From the NCBI GenBank assembly GCA_022711435.1, contig JAKLFB010000003.1, positions 184,728 to 248,727 of the forward strand: a stretch of 64,000 bases of DNA. Reading direction: 5' to 3'. The notes beneath the pieces were generated by a model. The model saw only the letters and a list, made by a program, of their open reading frames with translations. It ran no database searches and was not told where the DNA came from. The position numbers and the translations under genes are program-made. Each line of letters begins with the position of its first letter. Within the stretch, counting starts at the first letter, position 1. The DNA is from Verrucomicrobiota bacterium. Its GTDB lineage: Bacteria > Verrucomicrobiota > Verrucomicrobiia > Limisphaerales > UBA1319. Shown here in pieces: positions 20,401 through 27,582 of the stretch.

Positions 20401-20982
20401 GTGTGGGAAGGCGATTCGCTGAGCGTGGCCGAGCACTGGACGGATGCGCACCTGTTGCGGGGGCAGAGGCACTTGCAGGCGGGACGCAGCCGCGAGGCGC
20501 TGGCGGATTTCGACGCGGCGGATCGGATCCCGGACAACCTGCCATCCGAGCGCCGCGGCCGGGGGGGCCGGAGCTCCGAATCGGCCTACTGGATCGGCTG
20601 CGCCTGGGAGGCCCTGGGCGAGATCGATGCGGCGAAGAAGAGCTGGCAGGAAGCCGTCTCGGCAGAGCGGGGGGGCGATCATGCCCAGTTCTACCGCGCC
20701 CTCGCCCTCGAGAAGCTCGGCCAGGGTGAGAAAGCGGTCGAAGTCTTTCATCGATTGCTTGAGAGCGGCAACGAGCGGTTGGCCGAGGGCGGCTCGATCG
20801 ATTTCTTCGCCGCGTTTGGCGAGCAGCAGTCCCAGCGCGCGCGCCTGGCATCGGCGCATTACGCGGCCGGCTTGGGTCATCAAGGATTGGGAGAGGCCGA
20901 CAAGGCGCGCCTCGAGTTCGAGAAAACACTCGAGATCAGCCCCGATCATTTGGGCGCCCGGACGGCCATGCGAAGCCTTTGA
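17497..20982 (+). CDS. DUF5107 and tetratricopeptide-repeat protein, exported
   Basis: A 1161-residue protein. A signal peptide (hydrophobic IALWLGLAMGAAGVWG) precedes a DUF5107 domain with NEYLRIGLLPEIGGRIFEG and GGVEWNIPHHH, a beta-sandwich resembling carbohydrate-mutarotase folds. From about residue 480 to the end are TPR units (for example ALRRDAGDVRVNTAMGIRLL, AHYYLGNLLFDWQPDEA, HYAAGLGHQGLGEADKA). Carbohydrate binding or processing is inferred from the domain only. About 45 residues rich in Pro, Gly and Arg interrupt the TPR array (bases about 19690-19830) and coincide with a palindromic DNA repeat. The ATG at 17497 is chosen because it heads the signal peptide. Confidence 0.88.
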   Translation: MNTRGRCLRIRFGLPSGIALWLGLAMGAAGVWGSAVQVCEEDVVIPTYRAGEPEKNPMFFFGRASQGAEGRVYPYPLYDTLTGEKADQRYRMVWLENEYLRIGLLPEIGGRIFEGVDKSNGYHFLYRQHVIKPALIGLIGAWISGGVEWNIPHHHRATTFIPVQHWIEQRDDGSRTVWVGELELRHRMRWAVGYTLRPGRSYLEASLRIVNRMPVVNTMLCFANVAVHATEDYQVIFPPSTQFVTHHHKREFTTWPIATTRYGGADFTAGMDVSWYRNHIAANSMFAWNYDSDFMAGYDHGKRAGLLSVADHHVVPGKKLWTWGNGPRGRMWDKILTDEDGPYIELMVGAYSDNQPDYSWLQPYEAKSFSIYWYPFREIGGVKNANLDGAVELEVLPERKVRVGFHATAAYAAATARLEARGKAIFEEIVAIDPGRPCVRTLSLPEGVTEKDLRASLSAGGRELVAYAPVDRKQEPQPEPVETPQPPRDISTVEELYLAGLRIEQFHHATLEPEPYWEEALRRDAGDVRVNTAMGIRLLKKARYAAAEQHLRKALERLTAQYTAPKDGEPMYYLGLALEAQGKIDEAFASFYRATWSAAWRGAAYFELAEIDCRRGDFTAAAEHLERSLESNALNLRAWNLLASIRRHQGRVAEAIEILQTMARRIDPLDVRSMAERWLATGAARDAQPLVATLQAHPAAIEETAAEYLDAGLWEDGLKVLRQWAESAVDREEAAQSQGSSLGRVNRQVPPLPALSPAVRGGEGGRRPGEGEAGRTPPMPYYYMAYFAGKLGRVPEEREYLRIAASRSPDYVFPFQAEAIPVLRGAIERNPDDARAHYYLGNLLFDWQPDEAVALWERSAALDPAFPIAHRNLAIAYSHQAKGNSLDKAIASLERAVALPRPYARHFFELDQLYEAAGMQPEKRLERLERHADVVALRDDAQARAIALKVVLGKHDEAIAMMSGRAFEVWEGDSLSVAEHWTDAHLLRGQRHLQAGRSREALADFDAADRIPDNLPSERRGRGGRSSESAYWIGCAWEALGEIDAAKKSWQEAVSAERGGDHAQFYRALALEKLGQGEKAVEVFHRLLESGNERLAEGGSIDFFAAFGEQQSQRARLASAHYAAGLGHQGLGEADKARLEFEKTLEISPDHLGARTAMRSL
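19707..19812. repeat. Palindromic repeat inserted in frame inside the DUF5107 gene
   Basis: An 18-bp perfect palindrome with arms CCAAGGCTC and GAGCCTTGG (19707-19724) is followed by a 14-bp perfect stem, CCCTCTCCCCCGCG (19757-19770) with CGCGGGGGAGAGGG (19774-19787), and then GGCCGAAGGCCGGGAGAGG. The same pattern recurs between genes at 50461-50506 and 54588-54646. Here it is translated as part of the low-complexity insert, keeping the frame open. Confidence 0.75.
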
Positions 20983-21275
20983 AGCGGCTGGCCGGGATCG
21001 ATGTAAATTACGATCTGCTTCAGTTCAAGATCGCGTCCCTGCCAAGCCTGGGCATGCTTTTCCAATTCGAGGACGGCCGCCGCGGCGCCGCGATTGCCGA
21101 ACCGGACACTGTCGTGACCGATCCGGAGGGCTGGGTGATCTTCGTTCCGGCCGCCAATGGCTATGGCAGCCCGTATGCGACTTTTGACTGGATCCTCAGC
21201 GATGGACAGTTTGAGGCGCCGCCAGCTTATCGGCTCGGCACGGAGCATGTTCCAGGAATCCTGCCGGCGCGTTGA
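20979..21275 (+). pseudogene. Fragment of a cadherin/Ig-like repeat secreted protein
   Basis: The 98 codons overlap the end of the DUF5107 gene and could only start at TTG. The middle, with LPSLGMLFQFEDGRRGAA, TVVTDPEGWVIFVPAANGYG and YATFDWILSDGQF, is typical of the tandem cadherin/Ig-like domains of very large secreted proteins. Only one such unit is left, with no signal peptide and no further domains, so it is read as a remnant. The 250 bases after it contain a repeat copy and no gene. Confidence 0.5.
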
Positions 21276-21360
21276 CACGCGGACGGCTATGGAAAGCGCC
21301 AGAGGGCTTGCGCACACGAGGCTGACGCCCAATTCGGACGCGCCTGGGCCGTGCGCGCAG

Positions 21361-21391
21361 CGTCTTAGAGTGCGGCAGTCCTCTGCCGCTA
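21361..21391 (+). repeat. Half copy of the GAGTGCGGCAGTCC hairpin repeat
   Basis: CGTCTTAGAGTGCGGCAG then TCCTCTGCCGCTAT matches the left half of the element at 43258-43359 with a single difference. The inner part, GCGGCAG-TCCT-CTGCCGC, is a perfect 7-bp hairpin. The right arm is missing here. Confidence 0.7.
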
Positions 21392-21532
21392 TGGATGTGT
21401 TCCTAACCAGGATTTCTCATCAGAAATTCAGGTGAATCGCAAAACCGCTCGATTGGATCGTTGAATGTCACAGCAATGGAGGATCTCCAGAGGCTTGACG
21501 GCCCATGAATCGCCCTTCAATGTGTGCATTGT

Positions 21533-21946
21533 ATGGCAACCACGCCCCTTTCATTGCGCATCGATAAGGATGTGAAGCTCGATCTGGAACGGATCGCACG
21601 GCGGTTTGGGACCAGCCCGGCCACGCTGGGCGCCGATTTCGTTGCCCAGGGCGTTCGCACGACCCAGCATCCTGGGATCGAATTTCGGCAGACGCCCGCG
21701 GGGCGGATGGCCTATTTGCGCGGCGTTCGCCTGCCTGTTTGGCTGGCCGTCGAAACGGTGCATGACTGTCGCGGCGATTCCGCAAAGGCCGCCAAGCTGC
21801 TCCGCCTGCCGAAGCTGCTGCTCCAGGCAGCGCTCGCATACTCGAGATCTTTTCCGGACGAAATCGCGGCGGATCGCGAGGCTGGCCATCGTCCGCTCCA
21901 GGAGCTGGAAACGCTGGTCCCGAACCACTCTTTCCTGCGCGTGTGA
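21533..21946 (+). CDS. Antitoxin with RHH-like N-terminus and DUF433-like C-terminus
   Basis: A 137-residue protein. The N-terminal SLRIDKDVKLDLERIARRFG resembles a ribbon-helix-helix DNA-binding arm. The C-terminal half (MAYLRGVRLPVWLAVETV, then DSAKAAKLLRLPKLLLQAAL) resembles DUF433, a domain frequent in antitoxins. It overlaps the following DUF5615-like gene by four bases, the typical two-gene toxin-antitoxin layout. The ATG at 21533 is preferred over an in-frame GTG three codons upstream. Autoregulation of its own promoter would be expected for such a protein. Confidence 0.7.
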   Translation: MATTPLSLRIDKDVKLDLERIARRFGTSPATLGADFVAQGVRTTQHPGIEFRQTPAGRMAYLRGVRLPVWLAVETVHDCRGDSAKAAKLLRLPKLLLQAALAYSRSFPDEIAADREAGHRPLQELETLVPNHSFLRV

Positions 21947-22311
21947 AGGCCCGGTTGCTGTTGGATTCGCACGTGCCAGCCGATGTCGCTGACGCTCTGC
22001 GCGGCTTGTGTCCGGATGTGAATGTCGAGCATGTGTCGGTGTGGCAGCATGGCGCCTATGTCAACGCGACGGACGACGTCCTGCTCGAGGCATGCTGGCA
22101 GGACGGCCGGGCGCTGGTGTCCAAAGATCGCGCCACGCTGCCGGGATGGATGGCGTTACGTGTCGCCAACGGCCAGGAGCACGGTGGGGTGCTGTTCTAT
22201 GATCTGGAGCGGTTCAAAGCGCATCAGATTGGATCTCTGGCGAGAGCCATCGCCTTGGCCCTGAAACGGACCAAGGGCAAGCTCGCCAACCGCTGGATCA
22301 CGCTCCGGTGA
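21943..22311 (+). CDS. DUF5615-like PIN-related toxin
   Basis: A 122-residue protein starting at GTG inside the stop of the antitoxin gene. LLLDSHVPADVADALRG and the later TDDVLLEACWQDGRALVSKD match the layout of DUF5615/Mut7-C-type PIN relatives, with an N-terminal Asp and a later Asp before the RALVSKD strand (usual form: 'vvTkD'). Such proteins are predicted RNases. The short basic C-terminus (KRTKGKLANRWITLR) is also typical. Activity is inferred from family and pairing only. Confidence 0.7.
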   Translation: MKARLLLDSHVPADVADALRGLCPDVNVEHVSVWQHGAYVNATDDVLLEACWQDGRALVSKDRATLPGWMALRVANGQEHGGVLFYDLERFKAHQIGSLARAIALALKRTKGKLANRWITLR

Positions 22312-22338
22312 CGCATAACGTGTATAAAGAGAGCCGCC

Positions 22339-22784
22339 ATGAAAACCGCCGCCCACGCATCCGTCCTGGCCCTCGCGCTGGCCGCCCCCGCGCTCTGGGG
22401 CCAGCTCATTCCCGGCAGCCCGCTGGCCGGGCTGGAGAAACTCAAGCCGTTCGAGACCATGCGCGCCTCGTCGTCCAACCCCAACTGGAAGAACGGCAAC
22501 AGCGATGTGCGTCCCATCCCGCCGGGCGGCACGCTCGCGACTACGGAACCTATCGCGTCAAGCTCGACGGGCAGGAGATCGCCACGCTCAACCTGTGCGA
22601 TGCCGGGCTCGCGCCCACGACGCACAACCTGGGCGCGCGAAAGCTCGCCGCGGGCGAGCACACGCTGCGGTTCGAATGCGCCGGCAAAGCCAAGGAGTCG
22701 CAAGGCTATTTCCTTGGTTTCGACGCGCTCCTGGCCCGCGGAACGATTGCGTGTGCTTGTCCGCTGCGAATAGCCGCCGTATGA
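22339..22784 (+). pseudogene. Internally deleted DUF2961 gene
   Basis: The first 70 codons encode a signal peptide (MKTAAHASVLALALAAPALWG) and the DUF2961 opening: SPLAGLEKLKPFETMRASSS, then NGNSDVRPIPPGGTLA. At about 22550 the sense shifts to another frame that encodes a C-terminal end (YGTYRVKLDGQEIATLNLCD, LAAGEHTLRFECAG, GYFLGFDALLAR). Both pieces look well conserved, but the several-hundred-residue centre of a normal DUF2961 protein is absent. This is a single large internal deletion. The final TGA overlaps the ATG of the esterase. Confidence 0.75.
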
Positions 22785-23794
22785 GAACAGCCCATCCCGC
22801 ATTCCTGGTCCTTTGGGTTCTTGGCAGCCTCGGTTGGGCCGCCGAGGCGCCGGAGATGAAGCCGGCTGCCGCGTCGAAATCTCCGGTTCAGGTTGTCCGA
22901 AAGGTACAGCCTCCGCTGCCGAAACCCACGCTCGCGAATGTCCCCTACGGCGCGCACGAGCGACAAGTGCTGGATTTCTACAAAGCCAGATCCGGCCAAC
23001 CCACGCCGGTGGTATTGTTCATTCACGGCGGCGGCTGGGTGGCCGGCGACAAGGGCGGCGTCGGCAGCGTGATCCAATGCCTGGACGCCGGCATCTCCAT
23101 CTGCTCGATCAATTACCGCTACTCATGGCAGGCCCAGATCGCAGGCGTGAAGCCGCCCGTCCAATGGCCGCTCCACGATGCCGCCCGCGCGCTGCAGTTC
23201 CTCCGCGGCAAAGCCGCCGAGTGGAACATTGACAAAGAGCGCATTGGCGCATCGGGCGGTTCGGCGGGGGCGTGTTCGAGCTTGTGGCTGGCGTTTCACG
23301 ATGACATGGCGGATCCGAAGAGCGCAGATCCCGTGGCGCGCGAATCCACGCGCCTGTGGTGCGCCGCCGTGACGGGCGCACAGACATCGCTCGATCCCCG
23401 GCAGTTGAAGGAATGGACGCCGAACAGCCGCTACGGCGGCCATGCATTCGGTTTCATGGATCCGGAGGACATTCAGTCGCGCGACACCCGCTTCGCCGAG
23501 TTCCTCGCCGAGCGCGAATCGGTCCTGCCGTGGATCAAGGAATACTCGCCCATCGAACACGCCACTGCCGACGACCCGCCCGTCTACCTCATCTATAGCG
23601 CGCCACCAGCGCTCGGCCAGCCGCAGAAGGACCCCACCCACACGGCCAACTACGGCGTGAAACTCCAGGAAACACTCCGCGGCATGGGCGCCGATTGCGA
23701 GCTCGTTTATCCCGGCGCCCCCGGCGTCAAGCATCCGCGGTTGACCGATTTCCTGATCGACGTGCTCCGGGCCCCCAGCGCAAAAAAGAGTTGA
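22781..23794 (+). CDS. Exported alpha/beta hydrolase (HSL/BD-FAE-type esterase)
   Basis: A 337-residue protein with a signal peptide (MRTAHPAFLVLWVLGSLGWA). The oxyanion-hole motif HGGGW is at 82-86, and the nucleophile region GASGGSAG at 156-163 offers Ser161 in GGSAG. The acid/His part near the C-terminus is GVKHPRLTDFLIDVL. Relatives hydrolyse esters, including acetyl groups on plant polysaccharides; the substrate here is unknown. The ATG overlaps the stop of the DUF2961 remnant, so the gene may depend on that gene's promoter. Confidence 0.85.
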   Translation: MRTAHPAFLVLWVLGSLGWAAEAPEMKPAAASKSPVQVVRKVQPPLPKPTLANVPYGAHERQVLDFYKARSGQPTPVVLFIHGGGWVAGDKGGVGSVIQCLDAGISICSINYRYSWQAQIAGVKPPVQWPLHDAARALQFLRGKAAEWNIDKERIGASGGSAGACSSLWLAFHDDMADPKSADPVARESTRLWCAAVTGAQTSLDPRQLKEWTPNSRYGGHAFGFMDPEDIQSRDTRFAEFLAERESVLPWIKEYSPIEHATADDPPVYLIYSAPPALGQPQKDPTHTANYGVKLQETLRGMGADCELVYPGAPGVKHPRLTDFLIDVLRAPSAKKS

Positions 23795-24274
23795 ACGCAT
23801 GAAGACTGCCCGGACATGCTCGAACGCGGAGAACTGAAGAGGCGCATCTACGCCATTCGCTCGATTGCCGCCTGGGAGATCCTGGCCAAGACCGGCGTGC
23901 GGGCCGCATTTGGCAGCGACATGCTCCGGATCGGCGGGGTTAAAGGCTTCGCCGATGGCAGCCTCGGGTCGTCCACCGCGCGCTTCTTCCAACCTTACTC
24001 CGACGCCCCCCAGGCCCGCGGTCTGCTGGTCGGCCAGATGCTCCCCGAAGGCATCATGCTCCAACGCGTGCAGGCCGCCGACCTTCATGGCCTGCAGGTC
24101 ATGATCCATGCGATCGGCGACGAAGCCAACCTGCGCGTCCTGGACCTCTACCGCGATGCCGCCGGCCAAAACGGCGCCCGCGACCGGCGCTTCCGCATCG
24201 AGCCCGCCCAGCATCTGCGCTCGAGCGAGATTCCCCGACTTATGCTGTTCGGCTCAAGACACGCATCGCTTTGA
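23795..24274 (+). pseudogene. Fragment of a YtcJ-like amidohydrolase
   Basis: The frame continues directly after the esterase stop without a proper start. It holds the metal-dependent amidohydrolase segments AAFGSDMLRIGGVKGFADG, GSLGSSTARFFQPYSDAP, GLQVMIHAIGDEANLRVLD and RFRIEPAQHL, in which HAIGD carries a metal-site His. Intact family-3 amidohydrolases exceed 500 residues; both the N-terminal metal site and the C-terminal part are missing. It is a clear relic. Confidence 0.75.
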
Positions 24275-24275
24275 C

Positions 24276-24725
24276 ATGCCTGCACCTGCATTGAAAACGG
24301 ATAGACGCTTGCTTGGCACTTGGCGCTCAGACCGCCAGCCCACCGTTGCCGGATGGCGTTTCATCAAGCGGCTCACGTCCGAGCGACGCCGCAAGTTCCT
24401 CGACATCTTCGGGCGCCTGCGAGTCACCTACACACGGACACGCATCCGCGGAGTCCTGCGCGAATACCGATTCACCCAGCGATACGAGGTGCTCGCCGCG
24501 GATTCTGACACCGTCGCCATCCGCTACGAGGATGCTCAGCTTACCGGCGAGTGGCGAATTGAGCACATTCATTTTGAGGGACGCGACCGATATTGGATAG
24601 CGCTGGGAGCCAATCGAGAGTGGTTCAAGAGAGTCAGAAATCGAGCGGCCCAAGAAAACGCTCGCAGGCAACACCGGGATGGCGCCTTGGTTGGCAATCC
24701 AGGGCCATTGGCCCGGCATCCGTGA
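24276..24725 (+). CDS. Conserved small protein of unknown function
   Basis: A 149-residue basic soluble protein with no signal peptide or membrane segment. It begins LLGTWRSDRQPTVAGWRF and continues with RRKFLDIFGRLRVTYTRTRI, then DSDTVAIRYED and EHIHFEGRDRYWIALG. The pattern suggests a small beta-barrel/lipocalin-like fold, where the opening 'lxGtW' is typical, but no function can be named. It lies two bases after the amidohydrolase relic. Confidence 0.6.
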   Translation: MPAPALKTDRRLLGTWRSDRQPTVAGWRFIKRLTSERRRKFLDIFGRLRVTYTRTRIRGVLREYRFTQRYEVLAADSDTVAIRYEDAQLTGEWRIEHIHFEGRDRYWIALGANREWFKRVRNRAAQENARRQHRDGALVGNPGPLARHP

Positions 24726-24746
24726 GCCGGGGCGCTCGTGACCCAT

Positions 24747-25096
24747 ATGCGCGTTCTCAACCTCGTCATCTTGGCTGCGACGGTCTTGGCGGTTTCGGGC
24801 TGTTCGCGAGCTTCAATCGTCACCATCAAGAATCAGTCGCCGCTCACGCTCAGCAATATCGTGGTGTCAGGCTCGGGTTCTCGGAGCGCATGGGGATCAT
24901 TCCGGCGGGCGGGGAGCAGCGGCTGCGCGTTCGCCCCCAAGGCGAGTCCGGCGTCCGGTTGGTGTTCGATGCGGGCACGCAACACGTGGATTCTGGGTCG
25001 CAGGGCTACTTCGAGGCAGGCGGGGGCTATCGGATCACAGCCACCATCGGCACCAACCTCAGCGTTTCGGTTTCTGAGGAACTGCGGAAGCAGTGA
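24747..25096 (+). pseudogene. Frameshifted small lipoprotein gene
   Basis: The start encodes a lipoprotein signal with lipobox LAVSGC (MRVLNLVILAATVLAVSGC) and then ASIVTIKNQSPLTLSNIVVS. Near 24870 the coding sense moves to another frame, which continues GIIPAGGEQRLRVRPQGESG and GYRITATIGTNLSVSVSEEL to the TGA at 25094. Joined, they make a protein of roughly 115 residues. Either the gene is inactivated or one base is wrong in the assembly. Confidence 0.65.
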
Positions 25097-25276
25097 GATG
25101 AGCAAATCGCCGAACCAGGGCGCTGCAGCAAGCCGCCGCCCCGCTGGGCAGTCGGACGGTTCGGGTGATTTGTCAGCGATTCCTGCAGCCGACCGGGCAG
25201 AGCCGTGGTCCAGGTGAAGAGGTCGGACGGCGCCAGCGGTATTGCGTGGCTGCCAGACCAGTGTTACTGTGCGTCC

Positions 25277-25507
25277 ATGAAAACGCTGACGATGAAAGTG
25301 CCGGATGAGCTGCTGGTCTGGCTGGAGAACGAAGCCAAGCGGGCCCGGCAACCAAAATCCGCCCTCCTCAGGAACATTTTGCAGCAGCACCGGCAGCGCC
25401 GGCCCCAGTCGGCGTTGGATCTGGCGGCGGACTTATGCGGCTGCGTCGAGAGCGGCCTGGGTGATCTGGCTCGCAGCAAGAAACACCTGAAAGGCTTTGG
25501 GCGATGA
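25277..25507 (+). CDS. VapB-type ribbon-helix-helix antitoxin
   Basis: A 76-residue protein. MKTLTMKVPDELLVWLENEA is a ribbon-helix-helix beginning (beta-strand, then PDELL helix). The C-terminal half (SALDLAADLCGCVESGLGDL) is the usual toxin-binding tail that ends in a Gly/Lys-rich segment. It overlaps the PIN toxin by four bases. The ATG at 25277 fits the family; an upstream GTG at 25205 would add unrelated residues. Confidence 0.85.
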   Translation: MKTLTMKVPDELLVWLENEAKRARQPKSALLRNILQQHRQRRPQSALDLAADLCGCVESGLGDLARSKKHLKGFGR

Positions 25508-25923
25508 CCGCGTGGCTGGTGGACACCGGGCCTCTGGTCGCGTTCTTCGACCGCAGCGATGCCGACCATGAGTGGTCCAAAGAGCAGTGGGCGAAGGCTC
25601 CGCTGCCCCTGTGGACTTGTGAGGCGGTGCTGGCGGAAGCGGCCTACTTGCTGCAGGAGCGCGCCGGCCTGACGCCGGCCAAGCTGCTGGCTTTGCTTGA
25701 GCGAGGCATCCTCTCTGTTCCCTTCCGCCTGGATGAACACGCCGCATTGGTGGCGCGCTTGCTGGAACGATATCGAGACCAGCAAATGCAGCTGGCTGAC
25801 GCCTGTCTGGTGCGGATGTCTGAGCTCAAACGTGACTGCCGCGTGTTCACGCTGGACAAGGCGGAATTTCAGATCTTCCGGCGTTTCGAGCGCCAAATCA
25901 TCCCCTTGGTAGCGCCCGAGTAG
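25504..25923 (+). CDS. VapC-type PIN-domain toxin
   Basis: A 139-residue PIN nuclease with all four expected acidic positions: Asp7 (LVDTGPLVAF), Glu45 (AVLAEAAYLL), Asp99 (QLADACLVRM) and Asp118 (VFTLDKAEF). VapC toxins cleave tRNA or rRNA and are neutralised by the cognate VapB. The ATGA overlap with the antitoxin gene and the intact acidic quartet suggest a working module. The stop lies five bases before an inverted-repeat element. Confidence 0.9.
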   Translation: MTAWLVDTGPLVAFFDRSDADHEWSKEQWAKAPLPLWTCEAVLAEAAYLLQERAGLTPAKLLALLERGILSVPFRLDEHAALVARLLERYRDQQMQLADACLVRMSELKRDCRVFTLDKAEFQIFRRFERQIIPLVAPE

Positions 25924-25927
25924 ACTC

Positions 25928-26158
25928 AATGGGGTCGCATCTAAATAATTTACAAATGGATGTTAGCGGCGTTGTTTTCCGGGCGTATGGCGGGGTTGTT
26001 GCGGCTTGCGGATGTGGTGCGCACAGCGGGCATGGAGCATCGGTTGGCGGCGCAGGCGGTGAAGCGTCTCGCGCAGACGCCGGCCCATGATCCGGAGCGC
26101 CAGCGCTTGGCCGCGAAGCTCAGGGGCGAAATGTCAATTATATAGATGCGACCCCATT
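25928..26158. mobile_element. 231-bp inverted-repeat element with a possible transposase relic
   Basis: The ends AATGGGGTCGCATCTAAA (from 25928) and, on the opposite strand, AATGGGGTCGCATCTATA (ending at 26158) match at 22 of 23 positions. Between them a short plus-strand frame (25960-26145) encodes LLRLADVVRTAGMEHRLAAQ and AQTPAHDPERQRLAAKLRG, which loosely recalls the C-terminal tail of REP-associated tyrosine transposases. The catalytic part is missing, so the element could move only with help in trans. It sits between vapC and the LeuC-like gene, 57 bases before the latter's ATG. Confidence 0.7.
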
Positions 26159-26214
26159 GCCTTTGCTTTGATTTGTTGCGGGCGGAGGCGTCCTTGGCTA
26201 GGCTTCACCGGCAT

Positions 26215-27582
26215 ATGACATTGACAGAGAAGATACTGGCGAGGGCATCGGGGCGGGCGCGAGTCGAGGCGGGAGAAAACATCTGGGTCAACGCCGACAT
26301 CCTGATGACGCACGACGTGTGCGGCCCGGGGACGATCGGGGTGTTCCGGCGGGAGTTTGGCCCCCGGGCCCGGGTCTGGAACCGGCACGGAATCGTGATC
26401 ATGCCCGACCACTACATATTCACGGCGGACGCGAAGGCGAACCGGAACGTGGATCTGCTGCGGGAGTTCGCCCGCGAGCAGGATCTGCCATATTTCTACG
26501 ATGTGATTGACGATCCGCAGGGGCGATGGACCTTCAACGCAGCGCTGGGTCCGAACCGGCGGCAGCATGGGCGGAGGTATGCGGGCGTGTGCCACACCGC
26601 GCTGCCCCAGAAGGGACATACCCGGCCGGGCGAGGTCTTGTTCGGGACGGACTCGCACACGTGCATGGCGGGCGCGTTCAACGAGTTCGCGACCGGGATC
26701 GGCAACACCGACGCGGGCTTTGTGATGGGGACGGGCAAGCTGCTTGTGAAGGTGCCCGAGACGATGCATTTCCGGCTCGAAGGCGAGCTCGGGCGGGGCG
26801 TGATGGCCAAGGACATCATCCTGCACATCATCGGCGAGATCGGCTTCGACGGAGCGACGTATCGGGCGCTGCAGTTCGACGGCCCCGGGGTGGCAGGCCT
26901 TTCGATGGACGACCGCATGACCATGGCCAACATGGCGATCGAAGCGGGCGGGAAGAACGGCATCTTCGAGTTTGACGCGCAGACGCGGGCGTATGTGGAT
27001 GACCGCTGCCGGCGGAACGGGACGAAGGCGGAGTATCAGCCGGTGGAGCGGGATCGCGACGAGCGATTTGTGCACGATGCAACGGTCGAGCTGGACCGGC
27101 TCGAGCCGATCGTGGCATGCCATCCCAATCCCGGCCAGCGGAGGCTGGCCAAGGAATTGAGCGGGGTGAAGCTGGATCGCGCGTATGTGGGATCGTGCAC
27201 GGGAGGCAAGACGAGCGATTTTCTGGCGCTGGCGCGGGTGTTGCGGGGCAAGAAGGTCGCGATCGACACGTTCGGGGTGCCGGCGACGCCGGAGATCGTG
27301 GAAGACCTGCAAACCACCCGCTGGGGGGACAAGACCGTCTGGCAGATCCTCGAGGATGCGGGGGTGCGGATGACCGAGAACGCGGGCTGCGCAGCATGTC
27401 TGGGCGGGCCCGTGGACACGTTCGGCCGGATGAACGAGCCCTTGAAATGCATCAGCGCCACCAACCGGAATTTTCCGGGCCGGATGGGGCACCTGGAATC
27501 CCAGGTGTATCTGGCATCGCCGGCCACGGTGGGGGCCAGTGCGCTGACGGGCCGGATCACCGATCCCCGGGAGTTTTGCTAG
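26215..27582 (+). CDS. Aconitase-family dehydratase, LeuC/homoaconitase large-subunit type
   Basis: A 455-residue protein with the [4Fe-4S] ligands in [12 protein letters not shown] and [10 protein letters not shown], and the substrate/cluster region [19 protein letters not shown]. It is probably the large subunit of 3-isopropylmalate dehydratase or of the related homoaconitase type used in leucine or 2-oxoacid elongation. The matching small subunit (LeuD) is not adjacent, so the exact reaction is open. The ATG at 26215 follows the mobile element. Its stop overlaps that of the convergent gcvP by four bases. Confidence 0.82.
   Translation: MTLTEKILARASGRARVEAGENIWVNADILMTHDVCGPGTIGVFRREFGPRARVWNRHGIVIMPDHYIFTADAKANRNVDLLREFAREQDLPYFYDVIDDPQGRWTFNAALGPNRRQHGRRYAGVCHTALPQKGHTRPGEVLFGTDSHTCMAGAFNEFATGIGNTDAGFVMGTGKLLVKVPETMHFRLEGELGRGVMAKDIILHIIGEIGFDGATYRALQFDGPGVAGLSMDDRMTMANMAIEAGGKNGIFEFDAQTRAYVDDRCRRNGTKAEYQPVERDRDERFVHDATVELDRLEPIVACHPNPGQRRLAKELSGVKLDRAYVGSCTGGKTSDFLALARVLRGKKVAIDTFGVPATPEIVEDLQTTRWGDKTVWQILEDAGVRMTENAGCAACLGGPVDTFGRMNEPLKCISATNRNFPGRMGHLESQVYLASPATVGASALTGRITDPREFC

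Noticed and set aside
17410..20949. Long minus-strand open frame (1179 codons) opposite the DUF5107 gene
   Set aside because: It is an antisense shadow of a TPR-coding gene with no recognisable motif.
26215..27582. Naming the aconitase-family gene leuC outright
   Set aside because: No leuD small-subunit gene is adjacent, and homoaconitase-type enzymes share the same motifs.
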